Assembly (NCBI RefSeq): GCF_032823475.1
Contig: NZ_CP127915.1
Coordinates: 496,001-560,000, forward strand
Source of the DNA: Acinetobacter sp. SAAs474
GTDB lineage: Bacteria; Pseudomonadota; Gammaproteobacteria; Pseudomonadales; Moraxellaceae
Direction of reading: 5' to 3'
DNA: 64,000 bases
Shown here: piece after piece, positions 1 to 9,038 of the stretch
How the letters are laid out: every line of letters starts with the position of its first letter
Numbering within the stretch: the stretch's first letter is position 1
Made by a program: the position numbers and the translations under genes
The notes under the pieces: model-generated
Told to the model about the DNA's origin: nothing
Databases searched by the model: none
What the model saw: the letters and a program-made list of their open reading frames with translations, nothing else

Positions 1-476
1 TTAGATAGCATCATCCAAATATCAGGCAATCCTACAGGATCTGCCTCAGGAGCATTATTCAGTTTTGGCTCAATATAACGAACAGCATCATAACCAAAAT
101 AACCCACCAAACCACCAGTAAAGCTCGGTAACTCAGGTAAATCTTGTTGGGTTGGAACATTAAACTGTGCTTGAAAGTCACGAATAAATTGAAATGGATC
201 TAAACACGCTTGCTGCTGAACTTCGCCATTACTTTGCTGTATGGTCAATACGCCTGCATTACAAGAAAAAACGGTCGACTCACCCAAACCAATAATTGAA
301 AATCGTGCCCAGTTTTCTCCACCCTCGACTGACTCAAACAAATAGGCTTGTTGATGTTGCTTGAGTCGTGCAAATACTGAAAGCGGTGTTTCTGTATCCG
401 CTAAACGACGACGATAAACAGGAATCAGATTATAACCCTGTGCTTTAAGTGCTGAAAATTGAGCTAGTGTGGTCAT
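1..476 (-). CDS. trpE: Anthranilate synthase component I, N-terminal part (cut by window edge)
   Basis: The first 158 codons of TrpE, read leftwards from the ATG at 474-476 and running off the window. TrpE makes anthranilate from chorismate with ammonia or glutamine, the first step of tryptophan synthesis. The N-terminus (MTTLAQFSALKAQGYNLIPV, then YRRRLADTETPLSVFARL and YLFESVEGGENWARFS) carries the usual feedback-binding region: the LLES-type element appears here as YLFESVEGG. The chorismate-binding C-terminal domain lies outside the window. It is preceded on the same strand by gph across 109 bp, a pairing common in Pseudomonadales. No leader peptide or attenuator was recognised in that gap. 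Confidence 0.93.
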   Translation of the reverse strand, partial: MTTLAQFSALKAQGYNLIPVYRRRLADTETPLSVFARLKQHQQAYLFESVEGGENWARFSIIGLGESTVFSCNAGVLTIQQSNGEVQQQACLDPFQFIRDFQAQFNVPTQQDLPELPSFTGGLVGYFGYDAVRYIEPKLNNAPEADPVGLPDIWMMLS

Positions 477-585
477 AGTGATGTACTCTAAATGTATTTA
501 AATATAAGGTTTGACTTGTATCGATATTTAAATTGAGCTTCGCCATCGAAAAACCACACACTGACGCATTACAATATTCCTTCAC

Positions 586-1263
586 TCAGCTTTTTGATTT
601 TACTAACATTGTTAAATTTTCTACCACTTGTTGTGGCTGACAATCTAAAATATTTTCACCATGATTATACCCATAGCTCACAACAATACAATCAATGCCA
701 GCACGACGAGCAGCCTCAACATCATTACTTGAATCACCAATCATTAACAGTTGCTGTGGTTGTAGCCCATAATGTTCAATACAGTAGAGCAATTGACGTG
801 GATGAGGCTTTCTTTGTTCAAAACGATCCCCACCAATGACATCATCAAAATAATGATCTAATTTTAAGGTTTCCAGAATTGCTTTCGCAGGTATTTCAGG
901 CTTATTGGTTACACAAACCAACGTTTTATGATGCATTTTCGCCCATATCAAAAATTCAACAACCCCCGCAAAAGGTTGTGTCGTTACACATGGCTCAGCA
1001 TTATAGACCGTTAGAAATGTTTCCAAGAGTCGCTGATGCTGAAGCAAATCTACTTGTCCAGTTAAATACTCCAGTACACTATGACAGAAAATAGCACTGC
1101 CCTTGCCAACCCAGTTACGAACCTGTTGTTCTGTTACACACGGAAGTTGCAAAATTTTCAAGCTCATATTCATCGCTCGATATAAATCAGACGCTGAATC
1201 AACTAGGGTTCCATCCAAATCAAATAAAATCACTTGACGTGTATCTAACTGAGCAATAGACAT
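586..1263 (-). CDS. gph: Phosphoglycolate phosphatase (HAD family)
   Basis: A 225-residue haloacid dehalogenase-type phosphatase. Gph removes 2-phosphoglycolate, a toxic product of DNA repair and oxidative metabolism. HAD motif I is FDLDGTLVDS near the N-terminus. Motif II is VTNKPEIPAK, and the last motif is MIGDSSNDVEAARRAG with its conserved Gly-Asp. I chose the ATG at 1263 (MSIAQLDTRQ) because it follows a GGAAAT-type ribosome site. An upstream in-frame extension to 1293 runs into the terminator hairpin of the FHA gene and is unlikely to be translated. The gene lies upstream of trpE on the same strand. Other HAD phosphatases look similar, but the trpE linkage favours Gph. Confidence 0.88.
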   Translation of the reverse strand: MSIAQLDTRQVILFDLDGTLVDSASDLYRAMNMSLKILQLPCVTEQQVRNWVGKGSAIFCHSVLEYLTGQVDLLQHQRLLETFLTVYNAEPCVTTQPFAGVVEFLIWAKMHHKTLVCVTNKPEIPAKAILETLKLDHYFDDVIGGDRFEQRKPHPRQLLYCIEHYGLQPQQLLMIGDSSNDVEAARRAGIDCIVVSYGYNHGENILDCQPQQVVENLTMLVKSKS

Positions 1264-1271
1264 ATATATTT

Positions 1272-1304
1272 CCATAAAGAAAAGGCATGCCATTGCATGC
1301 CTTT
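1272..1304 (-). terminator. Intrinsic terminator after the FHA-domain gene
   Basis: A perfect 10-bp inverted repeat, AAAGGCATGC at 1281-1290 and GCATGCCTTT at 1295-1304, with a 4-nt loop. On the minus strand it is followed by a short T-rich run. It lies directly downstream of the FHA gene and overlaps the region just upstream of the gph start, so it may only partly separate the two genes. Confidence 0.6.
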
Positions 1305-1319
1305 AAAGATTCTTAAGTT

Positions 1320-2036
1320 TTATTGCTGAAATAATACCCAAGCAATAATCGCCACAATAATCAGAACAACAAGACTAATCAAGCCAATAGAGGCATTTTT
1401 TTGCACTTCTTTTTGTTGTTGTTCTGCATGATCTGCAACAGGTTCAACTGCTGCTGGTTCCGCTACAGAGGGAACAGCATGAATATCGATACCTTCTGGA
1501 ATAGGTGCTGGTTTTGGTACAGCAACACCTTGTGGCATACCATCACGATTAAGTTGTACCGAGTGATCACGCTCTTTTAATTCAGGCATACCTTGATCAT
1601 TCATTTGCTGAGCTGGATTTTTCTCGATCACTGATGTTGCTTGATCTTCTGGCTGGACAACTGCCACCACATCAACTGAAGATGGTGGTGATGCAACCTC
1701 AGCAGTCACAAGCTGCTCAGCCACGGCAGCTTCCTGCTGCGGATTCACATTCGATAATACAGAGAATTTTAGACTTGCAAACTGAACCATATCACCATGA
1801 TTTAAGATGGTTTCAGTATTGATGCGCTGATCATTGACAAAAGTACCGTTAGAAGAACCTAAGTCCTGTACAGATAAAACGTCATCTTTGAGTAACAATG
1901 CTGCATGTTTACGTGAAATTTCAGCAGATTGCAAAATTAAATCAGCACTCTGATGTCTTCCAACTAACATATCATGCTGAATCAAGATCTGTTGCCCAGC
2001 TAATTCATCCGTAATGGCTTGTAGTGTCCAAGTCAT
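1320..2036 (-). CDS. FHA-domain protein with a C-terminal membrane anchor
   Basis: A 238-residue protein with an N-terminal forkhead-associated domain, a fold that binds phosphothreonine peptides. The FHA signature is visible as GR at 26-27, SRKH at 41-44 and GSSNGTFV at 60-67. A long Pro/Ala/Glu/Gln-rich linker (about 95-210) follows, then one hydrophobic segment, LISLVVLIIVAIIAWVLF, ending two residues from the C-terminus. This suggests a tail-anchored protein with the FHA domain in the cytoplasm. It sits 104 bp downstream of gspD on the same strand, but nothing in the sequence links it to secretion. No kinase or phosphatase gene is adjacent, so its partner is unknown. Confidence 0.8.
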   Translation of the reverse strand: MTWTLQAITDELAGQQILIQHDMLVGRHQSADLILQSAEISRKHAALLLKDDVLSVQDLGSSNGTFVNDQRINTETILNHGDMVQFASLKFSVLSNVNPQQEAAVAEQLVTAEVASPPSSVDVVAVVQPEDQATSVIEKNPAQQMNDQGMPELKERDHSVQLNRDGMPQGVAVPKPAPIPEGIDIHAVPSVAEPAAVEPVADHAEQQQKEVQKNASIGLISLVVLIIVAIIAWVLFQQ

Positions 2037-2140
2037 AAAAAAGCTCTCTAATATGATGTTTGACCATCATAACATGACCAAGAATAATTTGAGATTCTCA
2101 TCAAATCAAAGCCTGAAATGATGCTGATTGAAATCATCAC

Positions 2141-4324
2141 TTACCCCTCACCAGCAACTGGTGTGATAGTCACGGGTGTTTTAATGCCTGAGGGAGTGGT
2201 GATTGCTGTTGTCCCACCGGATGGCAAAGTTTGAAATTGTGTCGTCGGCTTCACTGTCGATGAACTTACAGGAATACGCTGCTGATAAATATCAGTCACA
2301 TTTTCAGGCAACTTGGCAAATGAGCCATCTTTATCTAAAGCCAATTGCAAGCTATATAGTTGTTGATAACGTTGTTGGGATAATTGCTGAACACTCTGCC
2401 CATCGCCGATAATGGTCGGATGTATAAATACCACTAAATTTCTTTTTTCATTTTTCTTAGCATCTGCACGAAATAAACGACCAATAAAAGGGAGTTCACC
2501 CAAGCCGGGTATCGCTTGTCGGCTGTGGATCGAGTTATCTGAAATTAATCCCCCTAATACAATCGTTTGACCATGTTCTGCAAGAATTGACGTTTTAATC
2601 GCACGTTTACTGGTTACCAAATCAGAAGCTTGACCTTTATCTTCTACTGCTGAAACTTCTTGTGCAACTTGCAATCGAATAGAACCACCCTCACCGATAT
2701 GTGGTACAACCTTTAACGTCACCCCGACATCCTTACGCTCAATAGATGTATAAGGGTTGGCTGTGCCACCTTGTGTTGAGACAGAGCCAGTAACAAAAGG
2801 CACATTTTGTCCCACCACAATATAAGCCTCTTCATTATCCATCGTCACAATCGAAGGCGTCGACAATAAATTTGATTTACTGTTCTTTTTTAAAGCCTGA
2901 ATTAATGCACCATAGATTTGTCTTGATCCATCCGCTGTTTCTTTTGATGTGCCCAATAATAAATTAGAACCCGTCATACCTGCAGCAGCGCTGCCCAGAC
3001 CTGCAGCACCACCTGTTAAATATCCAGATGCCAACTGAGTTAAACTGCTCCCAACGTTATCAAAACTGACCAAGCCAATACCATGACTTAAATCACCCAA
3101 TGCCCATTGTACGCCCAGTTGATCTGCATCGTTGCCGGTAATCTCCACAATGGCAGCCTCAATTAACACTTGTTGACGCCGAATATCTAACTGCTGAATC
3201 GCAGATTCAATTTCACGCATCAATTGTGGATCAGCTTTAACCACCAAAGCATTTTGTGCACTATCTGCAATAATACTGACACCATTGGCACTAAAACTAT
3301 GAATATCATTTTTCTGCTGTGTCGAAAAATCTGAATTGAGTGCAACGCCTTGATTAGATGCTGTCGCTGAAAGTGCTTGATTATCACCTGAAACGATACT
3401 TTGAATCGGATTTTTTTCTGAAGTTTTTGTCGTCGTTGAACGACTATCATCGCTCTTACCTGAAACTAAACCTTGTAAAATTTTCGCCAAATCCTGTGCA
3501 CTGGCATATTTTAGACGAAAAACTTTAAGGCCATCTAGACGTTCTGCAGAAGGCACATCCAATGTTTTAATCATCTGACCAATACGTTTTCTGGTCGCTG
3601 GATCACCTTTAATGATAATACGATTGGTTCGGCTTTCTGCCACAATGCGTACCCGAGATCCCAGTACATCTTTAGATGTCCCTGTACCACTCATCGCTTC
3701 GAGTAAACCAATCATTTCTACCGCTTGGCTAAATCGTAGTGAAACAGCTTCAATATCATTTTGCCCTGTTCCATCTAGATTACGAATAATATGTTCTAAC
3801 TGATTAATATTACTCGCACGATCAGAAACAATAATTGCATTGGTTCCCGCAACTGCAGAAATATGGGCATACTGTGGCATTAAAGGACGCAAGGCTGGAA
3901 TTAAGTCTTGTGCATTGGTATTGTCTAACCAAATTACGCGCGTCACAAATTGTTCGCCTTTAATATTTTGTCGAATATCAAAAGGCACGGCCGAATTTTT
4001 AACCAAACTATCCGGTGTAATTTTAATGGTATTGCCAGAAGGAATGGCCACAATACCATTCACATTTAAAACACCTAAAAAAAGATCATAGACTTCAGCT
4101 TTATTTAAAGGTTTATTGGAAATAACCGTTACATTCCCTCTTACACGGGGATCAACTGCAAAGTTTTTTCCTGTAATATCAGCAACCTCATTAATAAAAG
4201 CCGTTAAATCTGCATCACGCAAATTAATTTTCCAAGTTTGCGCCAATGTTGCTGAACTCGCCAATACCATTAAAGGCGCTAAAGCACATGCAGCAATATA
4301 AGGATTATTATGAATAAAGCGCAT
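2141..4324 (-). CDS. gspD: Type II secretion system secretin GspD
   Basis: The 727-residue outer-membrane secretin of the type II secretion system, which forms the multimeric channel through which folded proteins leave the periplasm. A signal peptide (about 1-28, ending SATLAQ) precedes an N0 domain (30-105), three N repeats to about residue 380 and the secretin core (about 385-640). The core contains the conserved VGQNVPFVTGS stretch at 504-514. A Ser/Thr/Asn-rich insert at about 290-345 splits N3, as in many GspDs. The Pro/Thr-rich tail after 690 may hold the pilotin-binding region. It follows gspC across 37 bp and is probably in one transcript with gspN-gspC. The other gsp genes are not in this window. 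Confidence 0.95.
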   Translation of the reverse strand: MRFIHNNPYIAACALAPLMVLASSATLAQTWKINLRDADLTAFINEVADITGKNFAVDPRVRGNVTVISNKPLNKAEVYDLFLGVLNVNGIVAIPSGNTIKITPDSLVKNSAVPFDIRQNIKGEQFVTRVIWLDNTNAQDLIPALRPLMPQYAHISAVAGTNAIIVSDRASNINQLEHIIRNLDGTGQNDIEAVSLRFSQAVEMIGLLEAMSGTGTSKDVLGSRVRIVAESRTNRIIIKGDPATRKRIGQMIKTLDVPSAERLDGLKVFRLKYASAQDLAKILQGLVSGKSDDSRSTTTKTSEKNPIQSIVSGDNQALSATASNQGVALNSDFSTQQKNDIHSFSANGVSIIADSAQNALVVKADPQLMREIESAIQQLDIRRQQVLIEAAIVEITGNDADQLGVQWALGDLSHGIGLVSFDNVGSSLTQLASGYLTGGAAGLGSAAAGMTGSNLLLGTSKETADGSRQIYGALIQALKKNSKSNLLSTPSIVTMDNEEAYIVVGQNVPFVTGSVSTQGGTANPYTSIERKDVGVTLKVVPHIGEGGSIRLQVAQEVSAVEDKGQASDLVTSKRAIKTSILAEHGQTIVLGGLISDNSIHSRQAIPGLGELPFIGRLFRADAKKNEKRNLVVFIHPTIIGDGQSVQQLSQQRYQQLYSLQLALDKDGSFAKLPENVTDIYQQRIPVSSSTVKPTTQFQTLPSGGTTAITTPSGIKTPVTITPVAGEG

Positions 4325-4361
4325 AAAATTATATAATTCCTAATTTTATTGTGATCATCTA

Positions 4362-5195
4362 TCACTCAAAATTCTGTTGCACCGTGATCACTTGATCACC
4401 ACGTTTTACTTCTAATTTCACTTGACCCTCTCGCTTCGCTTTCTCCAGTAAATCTATTTCATTTTGACCCTGTACCTTTTGACCATTTAAGGTCAGAATT
4501 TGATCACCATCTTGTAAACGTAATTTCTGTTTTAAAGCATTTGGTGTTTTAGCCGTGACTTGATAACCATGTTCACCCTTATTTTGAATTCCGATATCTT
4601 TTAAATATCCTGTCTTATCTTGCTGTAAGTTCTGTATGGCTTGATTCATGGCCTGCTGAGTTGATGTATCAGTCGATAGCGTAGCGGATGATGCATTGAG
4701 GCTGTTTGTTACTGGCAACATCGGCTGATACAGGCCATTCTCAATTGCTTTAAACTGAATCACTTGTGGGCTACCTGAAGGACCCATCAACACCACATGA
4801 TCCCAATGCACAGCAACCAGTTGATAATTTGTCGATGCAACCATATCACCCACACGATATCGTTCAGCGACATCATTAAGCATAATGACTGCTGAAGATT
4901 GCTGTGGTGTATCTGCCAACATCACACCTTGTAACTGAAAATTTAAATTTGATTGGGTAAGGTTCTGCTGTGTTTCAGCAAATAAGGCAAATGAACTAAT
5001 ATTCGGTATGCTCAGTTGTTGTGAGCCCAATTTAACTGGTGCAGTTTGCATCATTTGGGGTGGCGCAATGATTAACCAAAATAGGCTAGCCAATCTCCAG
5101 CATAAATAAAGAATCACTAAAACCAATAATAAGGGGGCGATTTTATTAAGCTTTTGCCACTGAATATACTGAAGTTTTTCTAACCAAATATTCAT
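4362..5195 (-). CDS. gspC: Type II secretion system inner-membrane protein GspC
   Basis: A 277-residue bitopic inner-membrane protein that couples the inner-membrane platform of the type II system to the secretin. It has a short cytoplasmic N-terminus, one membrane segment at about 19-42 (LLLVLVILYLCWRLASLFWL), a homology-region domain at about 60-150 (LFAETQQNLTQSNLNFQLQG, then ERYRVGDMV) and a C-terminal PDZ-like domain at about 200-275 (LRLQDGDQILTLNGQKV). Its ATG overlaps the gspN stop by 4 bp (ATGA), so the two are translationally coupled. gspD follows it, and GspC is expected to contact the N0 domain of GspD. Confidence 0.9.
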   Translation of the reverse strand: MNIWLEKLQYIQWQKLNKIAPLLLVLVILYLCWRLASLFWLIIAPPQMMQTAPVKLGSQQLSIPNISSFALFAETQQNLTQSNLNFQLQGVMLADTPQQSSAVIMLNDVAERYRVGDMVASTNYQLVAVHWDHVVLMGPSGSPQVIQFKAIENGLYQPMLPVTNSLNASSATLSTDTSTQQAMNQAIQNLQQDKTGYLKDIGIQNKGEHGYQVTAKTPNALKQKLRLQDGDQILTLNGQKVQGQNEIDLLEKAKREGQVKLEVKRGDQVITVQQNFE

Positions 5196-5935
5196 TGCAT
5201 ACGCCCTTTAATCAATGGCTGACGCATACTAATCACATAACTATCAATCGCTGCTTGACCTGTATAACCCGAGGCATGCTGCATCATGCGTTGTGTCACT
5301 TGTAAATCTAATATGCCATTTGCATCCAATACCAGATATAACATTTTATGTGTTTTCTGATTACGTATATCCGCAATCAGTTTACCTTGGTCACTCAAAA
5401 ACTGACCATTTAATGCGGGCAATAGCATTTGCTCTTGATGCATCGCAAGACGATAAACAAGTTCACCACCTTGCCATTGCAGCTGACCACTACTGTTTTC
5501 AAAACCTGTTTTTTTACGATAGCGGGTATTAAAATCATGAATAAATAGGGTTGAATTTGGCCAACGCCATGAATTCAATTTACGCAAAGTGTCAGGGCTA
5601 ATTTCTCCCTCTATCGATTGAAATATCCAATCACCCAAGCGATAGCCAACAATACCCTCTAATTGGCTTTTATCACTATACAGCTGGACATGACTAGATA
5701 CTTTAAATAACAGTAAGTCTAATGGACGATAATGCCAATGAATTGTGCCCTTTAACTGCCCTTTTTCCCAATCTGCCTGACCATTCCAGACATTACCCAC
5801 AACATTATAAAAATTTTGATTGTTCTTATTAAATTGATTCATCAACCATGCGGCAGGTATTTGTAAAACAATACAGATTAACAAGACACTTACTGCAAAA
5901 AACCACCACAATGCATACTTTGCTTTTTTGCGCAT
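5192..5935 (-). CDS. gspN: Type II secretion system protein GspN
   Basis: A 247-residue protein of the GspN family. It has one N-terminal membrane segment (about 7-27, ALWWFFAVSVLLICIVLQIP) and a periplasmic beta-rich domain containing the family's WNGQADWEKG and HWHYRPLDLL stretches. GspN is an accessory component found only in some type II systems. The gene is the first of the gspN-gspC-gspD cluster and overlaps gspC by 4 bp. Its promoter must lie in the 172-bp gap downstream of hns, which also contains the hns terminator. Confidence 0.85.
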   Translation of the reverse strand: MRKKAKYALWWFFAVSVLLICIVLQIPAAWLMNQFNKNNQNFYNVVGNVWNGQADWEKGQLKGTIHWHYRPLDLLLFKVSSHVQLYSDKSQLEGIVGYRLGDWIFQSIEGEISPDTLRKLNSWRWPNSTLFIHDFNTRYRKKTGFENSSGQLQWQGGELVYRLAMHQEQMLLPALNGQFLSDQGKLIADIRNQKTHKMLYLVLDANGILDLQVTQRMMQHASGYTGQAAIDSYVISMRQPLIKGRMQ

Positions 5936-6037
5936 GACACCATAACCAATTTAAATTTAATATCGCTCTTTCTATCTCTCTTATCCTTTGCTGCGCTCAT
6001 CATGACTACATAACTTTCTCCATCAAAACTTTTTGGT

Positions 6038-6067
6038 AATAAAAAAACCAAGTTAAATAACTTGGTT
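6038..6067 (-). terminator. Terminator of the H-NS gene
   Basis: A perfect 9-bp stem, AACCAAGTT at 6046-6054 and AACTTGGTT at 6059-6067, with a 4-nt loop. On the minus strand it is followed by TTTTTTTATT. It lies about 40 bp after the hns stop and insulates gspN from hns read-through. Confidence 0.85.
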
Positions 6068-6107
6068 CTTTTATTAAAAACAGTTTAGATGACAATCTAA
6101 TGAAACA

Positions 6108-6431
6108 TTAGATCAAAAAGTCTTCTAATTTTGCACCTTTTTCCAATTCAGCAACTAACCAGCGTGGTTGTTTACCGCGACCTGTCCAAGTTTCTGCAGG
6201 ATTCTCTTTACTACGATATCTTGGTTCAACTGCTTTACGCGAACCTTTTTTACGTTTAGATGCACCAAACTCTAAAATTTCTTCAACAGTTAAACCTACG
6301 CTTTCTGCAGTCTCTAAAATTTGATGATATGCATCTTCAATCGCCTGATCTTTTTTAGATGCAATTAAAGCCTCAGCTTCAAGTTGTAATCTTTTTAACT
6401 CTTCGACAGATAAATTACTAATATCTGGCAT
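6108..6431 (-). CDS. hns: H-NS family nucleoid protein
   Basis: A 107-residue histone-like nucleoid-structuring protein of the short type found in Acinetobacter. H-NS binds AT-rich DNA and silences genes, often those gained by transfer. The N-terminal half (about 5-60) is a predicted coiled-coil dimerisation region (SVEELKRLQLEAEALIASKK). The C-terminal DNA-binding domain carries PRYRSKENPAETWTGRGKQP, matching the H-NS/StpA signature with its TWTGRGK loop. A strong terminator follows. The upstream gap (6432-6573) is extremely AT-rich, which would suit self-regulation, but no operator can be defined. Confidence 0.93.
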   Translation of the reverse strand: MPDISNLSVEELKRLQLEAEALIASKKDQAIEDAYHQILETAESVGLTVEEILEFGASKRKKGSRKAVEPRYRSKENPAETWTGRGKQPRWLVAELEKGAKLEDFLI

Positions 6432-6573
6432 TTCATTTCTCCAAAATAAACTTTAAATTCAGCAAAATAATAAACTATATAAATAATGTAGAAAAATACT
6501 TTCTAAAATAATATTTCATTAAAAAATACTTAAATAACTACAATAATAAAATACCAATCTTATTTCTCGTCTA

Positions 6574-7002
6574 TTATAAATCATTATGAGAATCTATTTC
6601 TATAGCGATAATCTTTTCTCTAATAGCATTTGGTAACGGAATTTTAATACCATTATCTTTATTTACACAAACAAGTATGGCTTCAGCTTCTGCAACTATT
6701 TTTTGCTGCTGGCGACTCCATATAATATAAACCATTCTAAATCCAGAAGTTCTTAGTTCTGATATTTTTACTCTGATCTCAAGTATATCCGGATATAAAA
6801 CAGGACTTAAATATTTACATGAATTAAAAGCAACAACAACATAAATAGGATAATTAAATATATCTAGCTGATCTAAATATGAAATTCTCGCATTCTCAAT
6901 ATAGCGATAATAAATGACATTATTGATATGGCCAAATGCATCCATATCTCCCCAAGCTACATTTTGTATATAAATATGATTATAATTTTCACAATTCTGC
7001 AT
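6574..7002 (-). CDS. Acyl-CoA thioesterase, 4HBT/YbgC type (hot-dog fold)
   Basis: A 142-residue hot-dog-fold thioesterase. The catalytic loop of the 4-hydroxybenzoyl-CoA thioesterase/YbgC type is seen as WGDMDAFGHINNVIYYRYIE at about 17-36, with Asp21 in the position of the catalytic acid. Such enzymes hydrolyse short- to medium-chain acyl-CoAs, and the substrate here cannot be told. Only 8 bp separate it from the hemY stop, so it is probably the last gene of the heme transcript. No terminator was recognised after it. The operon link does not imply a role in heme synthesis. Confidence 0.85.
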   Translation of the reverse strand: MQNCENYNHIYIQNVAWGDMDAFGHINNVIYYRYIENARISYLDQLDIFNYPIYVVVAFNSCKYLSPVLYPDILEIRVKISELRTSGFRMVYIIWSRQQQKIVAEAEAILVCVNKDNGIKIPLPNAIREKIIAIEIDSHNDL

Positions 7003-7010
7003 CTATTGTC

Positions 7011-8204
7011 CTAAATTTTAATTTCTAAATAATTAGAATTATTTTGAAAAACAATATTCAATTGCTGAACTAAATCATCTTGATCCTGTAATTTTGATTT
7101 TATTCGTAAATAACTCATTAAAACATTATCTGGATATAAATCTAACAATTGATTTGCTTCCTCATAACGCTGTGTGGCCATATATAGATGCCATTTTACA
7201 AAACTAAATATAGGCATAGTTAAATATTTATCTTCCCATGCATATATTCGCTGCTCAATGTCTGCATAGTTTGGATTTCCCTTTAATATTTGTTGTTGAA
7301 ACCACAAGTAAAATACGTCTTGATCAAATTTTTCATTCAGTAAGGCAATAACCAGTTGTTCATATTCATCATTAAATTCAGTCAATCGAGATAAAATTTT
7401 TAACCATAAAACACGAATTTCATAAGATTGCTGCGCAAAATTATCTTTTAAATTTAAATAATATTGTTTAAGTCGTTGGATATCTTCTCGATCTGCTTGA
7501 TCAAAATGAGATAGAATTAATTCTAACCACTTTATTTTGATAGACGCCTTAAGAGCAGTTGATGAAGCTGCTGTTAAATATAACCAAGGATAATGCAGCG
7601 CAAATTCTCCCCATAAATCAATTAATTTTATTTGATATGCAGCTTTTACATCATTTAACCAAGGTGATAGCTGATGCTGATCAAGAAACTGTAAATGCGT
7701 CAATGCTTTTTCAGCCTCTCCTTGAGCCAAATATATTTTAATTCGTTGTAATTCAGCCAACTCAAAAGCCATGATATTGGTATGATCTAAAGCATGTAAT
7801 GCTTGTGAAAAGTCTTGTTGTATAAAGTAAAGATGAGAGTCCATTACCCCTTTAAGCAAACCGGATTGTGTAAAAATTTGACTGACAAAATCCTTTTGCT
7901 CTTTTTCTGCATCTAATAATAAAATCACAGTCAATTGTTCATAAGGATGTAAACTCGAAAAATCTAAAATAGTTTCAGTTTTCCTTCTCTCTTTATATAT
8001 ATAGACTTTTAAAGTTCTCACTATAATATGTAAAGTAAGACTTACAATAATCAATAAAAAGGTAAGGCCCCAAATGGTTGTTTGTAACTGTATATCACGC
8101 CAATATATATAAACATAACCAGCACTATAGCCATAACTAAATACACTTAATAGTGCGATTAAAAACAAAGATAATAATAAGTATGTTAAAAAAATAGTTT
8201 TCAT
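7011..8204 (-). CDS. hemY: HemY-like membrane protein of the heme operon
   Basis: A 397-residue inner-membrane protein of the proteobacterial HemY family, not the Gram-positive protoporphyrinogen oxidase of the same name. It has two N-terminal membrane segments (about 4-26 and 40-62) followed by a long helical, TPR-like domain. The family is found in hemC-hemD-hemX-hemY operons, but its biochemical role is unclear. The ATG at 8204 is preferred over an in-frame GTG at 8207, because AGG lies about 7 nt upstream inside hemX. The start is 4 bp from the end of hemX, so the two are tightly coupled. Confidence 0.82.
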   Translation of the reverse strand: MKTIFLTYLLLSLFLIALLSVFSYGYSAGYVYIYWRDIQLQTTIWGLTFLLIIVSLTLHIIVRTLKVYIYKERRKTETILDFSSLHPYEQLTVILLLDAEKEQKDFVSQIFTQSGLLKGVMDSHLYFIQQDFSQALHALDHTNIMAFELAELQRIKIYLAQGEAEKALTHLQFLDQHQLSPWLNDVKAAYQIKLIDLWGEFALHYPWLYLTAASSTALKASIKIKWLELILSHFDQADREDIQRLKQYYLNLKDNFAQQSYEIRVLWLKILSRLTEFNDEYEQLVIALLNEKFDQDVFYLWFQQQILKGNPNYADIEQRIYAWEDKYLTMPIFSFVKWHLYMATQRYEEANQLLDLYPDNVLMSYLRIKSKLQDQDDLVQQLNIVFQNNSNYLEIKI

Positions 8205-8207
8205 CAC

Positions 8208-9038
8208 TTAACCTATTAATGATCGTGTATTTAATGTTGGCTGAGGAATTACTGTATTTGATCTTAAAGTCTCAATTTGTGCCAAAATTTGTTTAGTTTT
8301 TTGATCAGGTAATGGCTTCAATAAATCAGTAATTTCGTTCAATTCACGCTGATACTGTGCATATTCGCCATCCATTAATAAATTACGTGCCATCAACAAT
8401 CTTAACTGTGCTTCTTTCATCATTAATGGACGATTAATCAGTTCAGTTGCGGGCACAGTTGCTGTATTTATACTGAACCATTTTTGCCAAAAATATTCAT
8501 TATTTTGCTGATCAGGCACTAAATGATGATTTAAGCTTTCATTTTTTAACTCTAATGAAATTTTATTTAATACTTTTTCAATTTTTTCATCTTGTTCAGT
8601 TTTTCTTACAATATATTGTTTAATTAAATCAATATCTTTATTTATGGCTTGCTGCAAGCTTTGTTTTAACTCTGGTGAAAGTGGATACGTCGGTATCACA
8701 CGACTTAATTCAATGAGTTTTTCTAACGCATAATAAGGTTGCTGCTGCTTTAAAGCAAACTCAATCAATAATAATTGTTGCTTCATCAAATTCTGTGATA
8801 AATCATTAAAATGGTCTGTCAATAATATTGGCGTTGTTGATTGAATAGTTTTTACTTGATTGAGTTCAATCCGTTGTAATGCAGTTAATTGATCATTTAA
8901 TTTTGAATTTGATTTTTCAAGCTGATGAGTTATTTGCACTAAATTATGTTGTTGCTCAGATATTTTAAATACATCATAACTTAACTTAGCGATCCAAATT
9001 ACAGCGATGCCAAGCAATAAAATATAAAGCTTCTTCAT
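8208..9038 (-). CDS. hemX: HemX-like membrane protein of the heme operon
   Basis: A 276-residue bitopic protein: one N-terminal membrane segment (LYILLLGIAVIWIAKLSYDV, about 4-23), a coiled-coil stretch (about 30-60, QHNLVQITHQLEKSNSKLND) and a helical periplasmic domain. Its size and its place between hemD and hemY match the HemX family, once annotated as a uroporphyrinogen methyltransferase although it lacks a methyltransferase fold. Its ATG overlaps the hemD stop by 4 bp. The sequence itself is poorly conserved, so the call leans on gene order. Confidence 0.78.
   Translation of the reverse strand: MKKLYILLLGIAVIWIAKLSYDVFKISEQQHNLVQITHQLEKSNSKLNDQLTALQRIELNQVKTIQSTTPILLTDHFNDLSQNLMKQQLLLIEFALKQQQPYYALEKLIELSRVIPTYPLSPELKQSLQQAINKDIDLIKQYIVRKTEQDEKIEKVLNKISLELKNESLNHHLVPDQQNNEYFWQKWFSINTATVPATELINRPLMMKEAQLRLLMARNLLMDGEYAQYQRELNEITDLLKPLPDQKTKQILAQIETLRSNTVIPQPTLNTRSLIG

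Noticed and set aside
1264-1293. N-terminal extension of gph up to 1293
   Set aside because: It would start inside the terminator hairpin of the FHA gene. The ATG at 1263 has a ribosome site and the usual family start.
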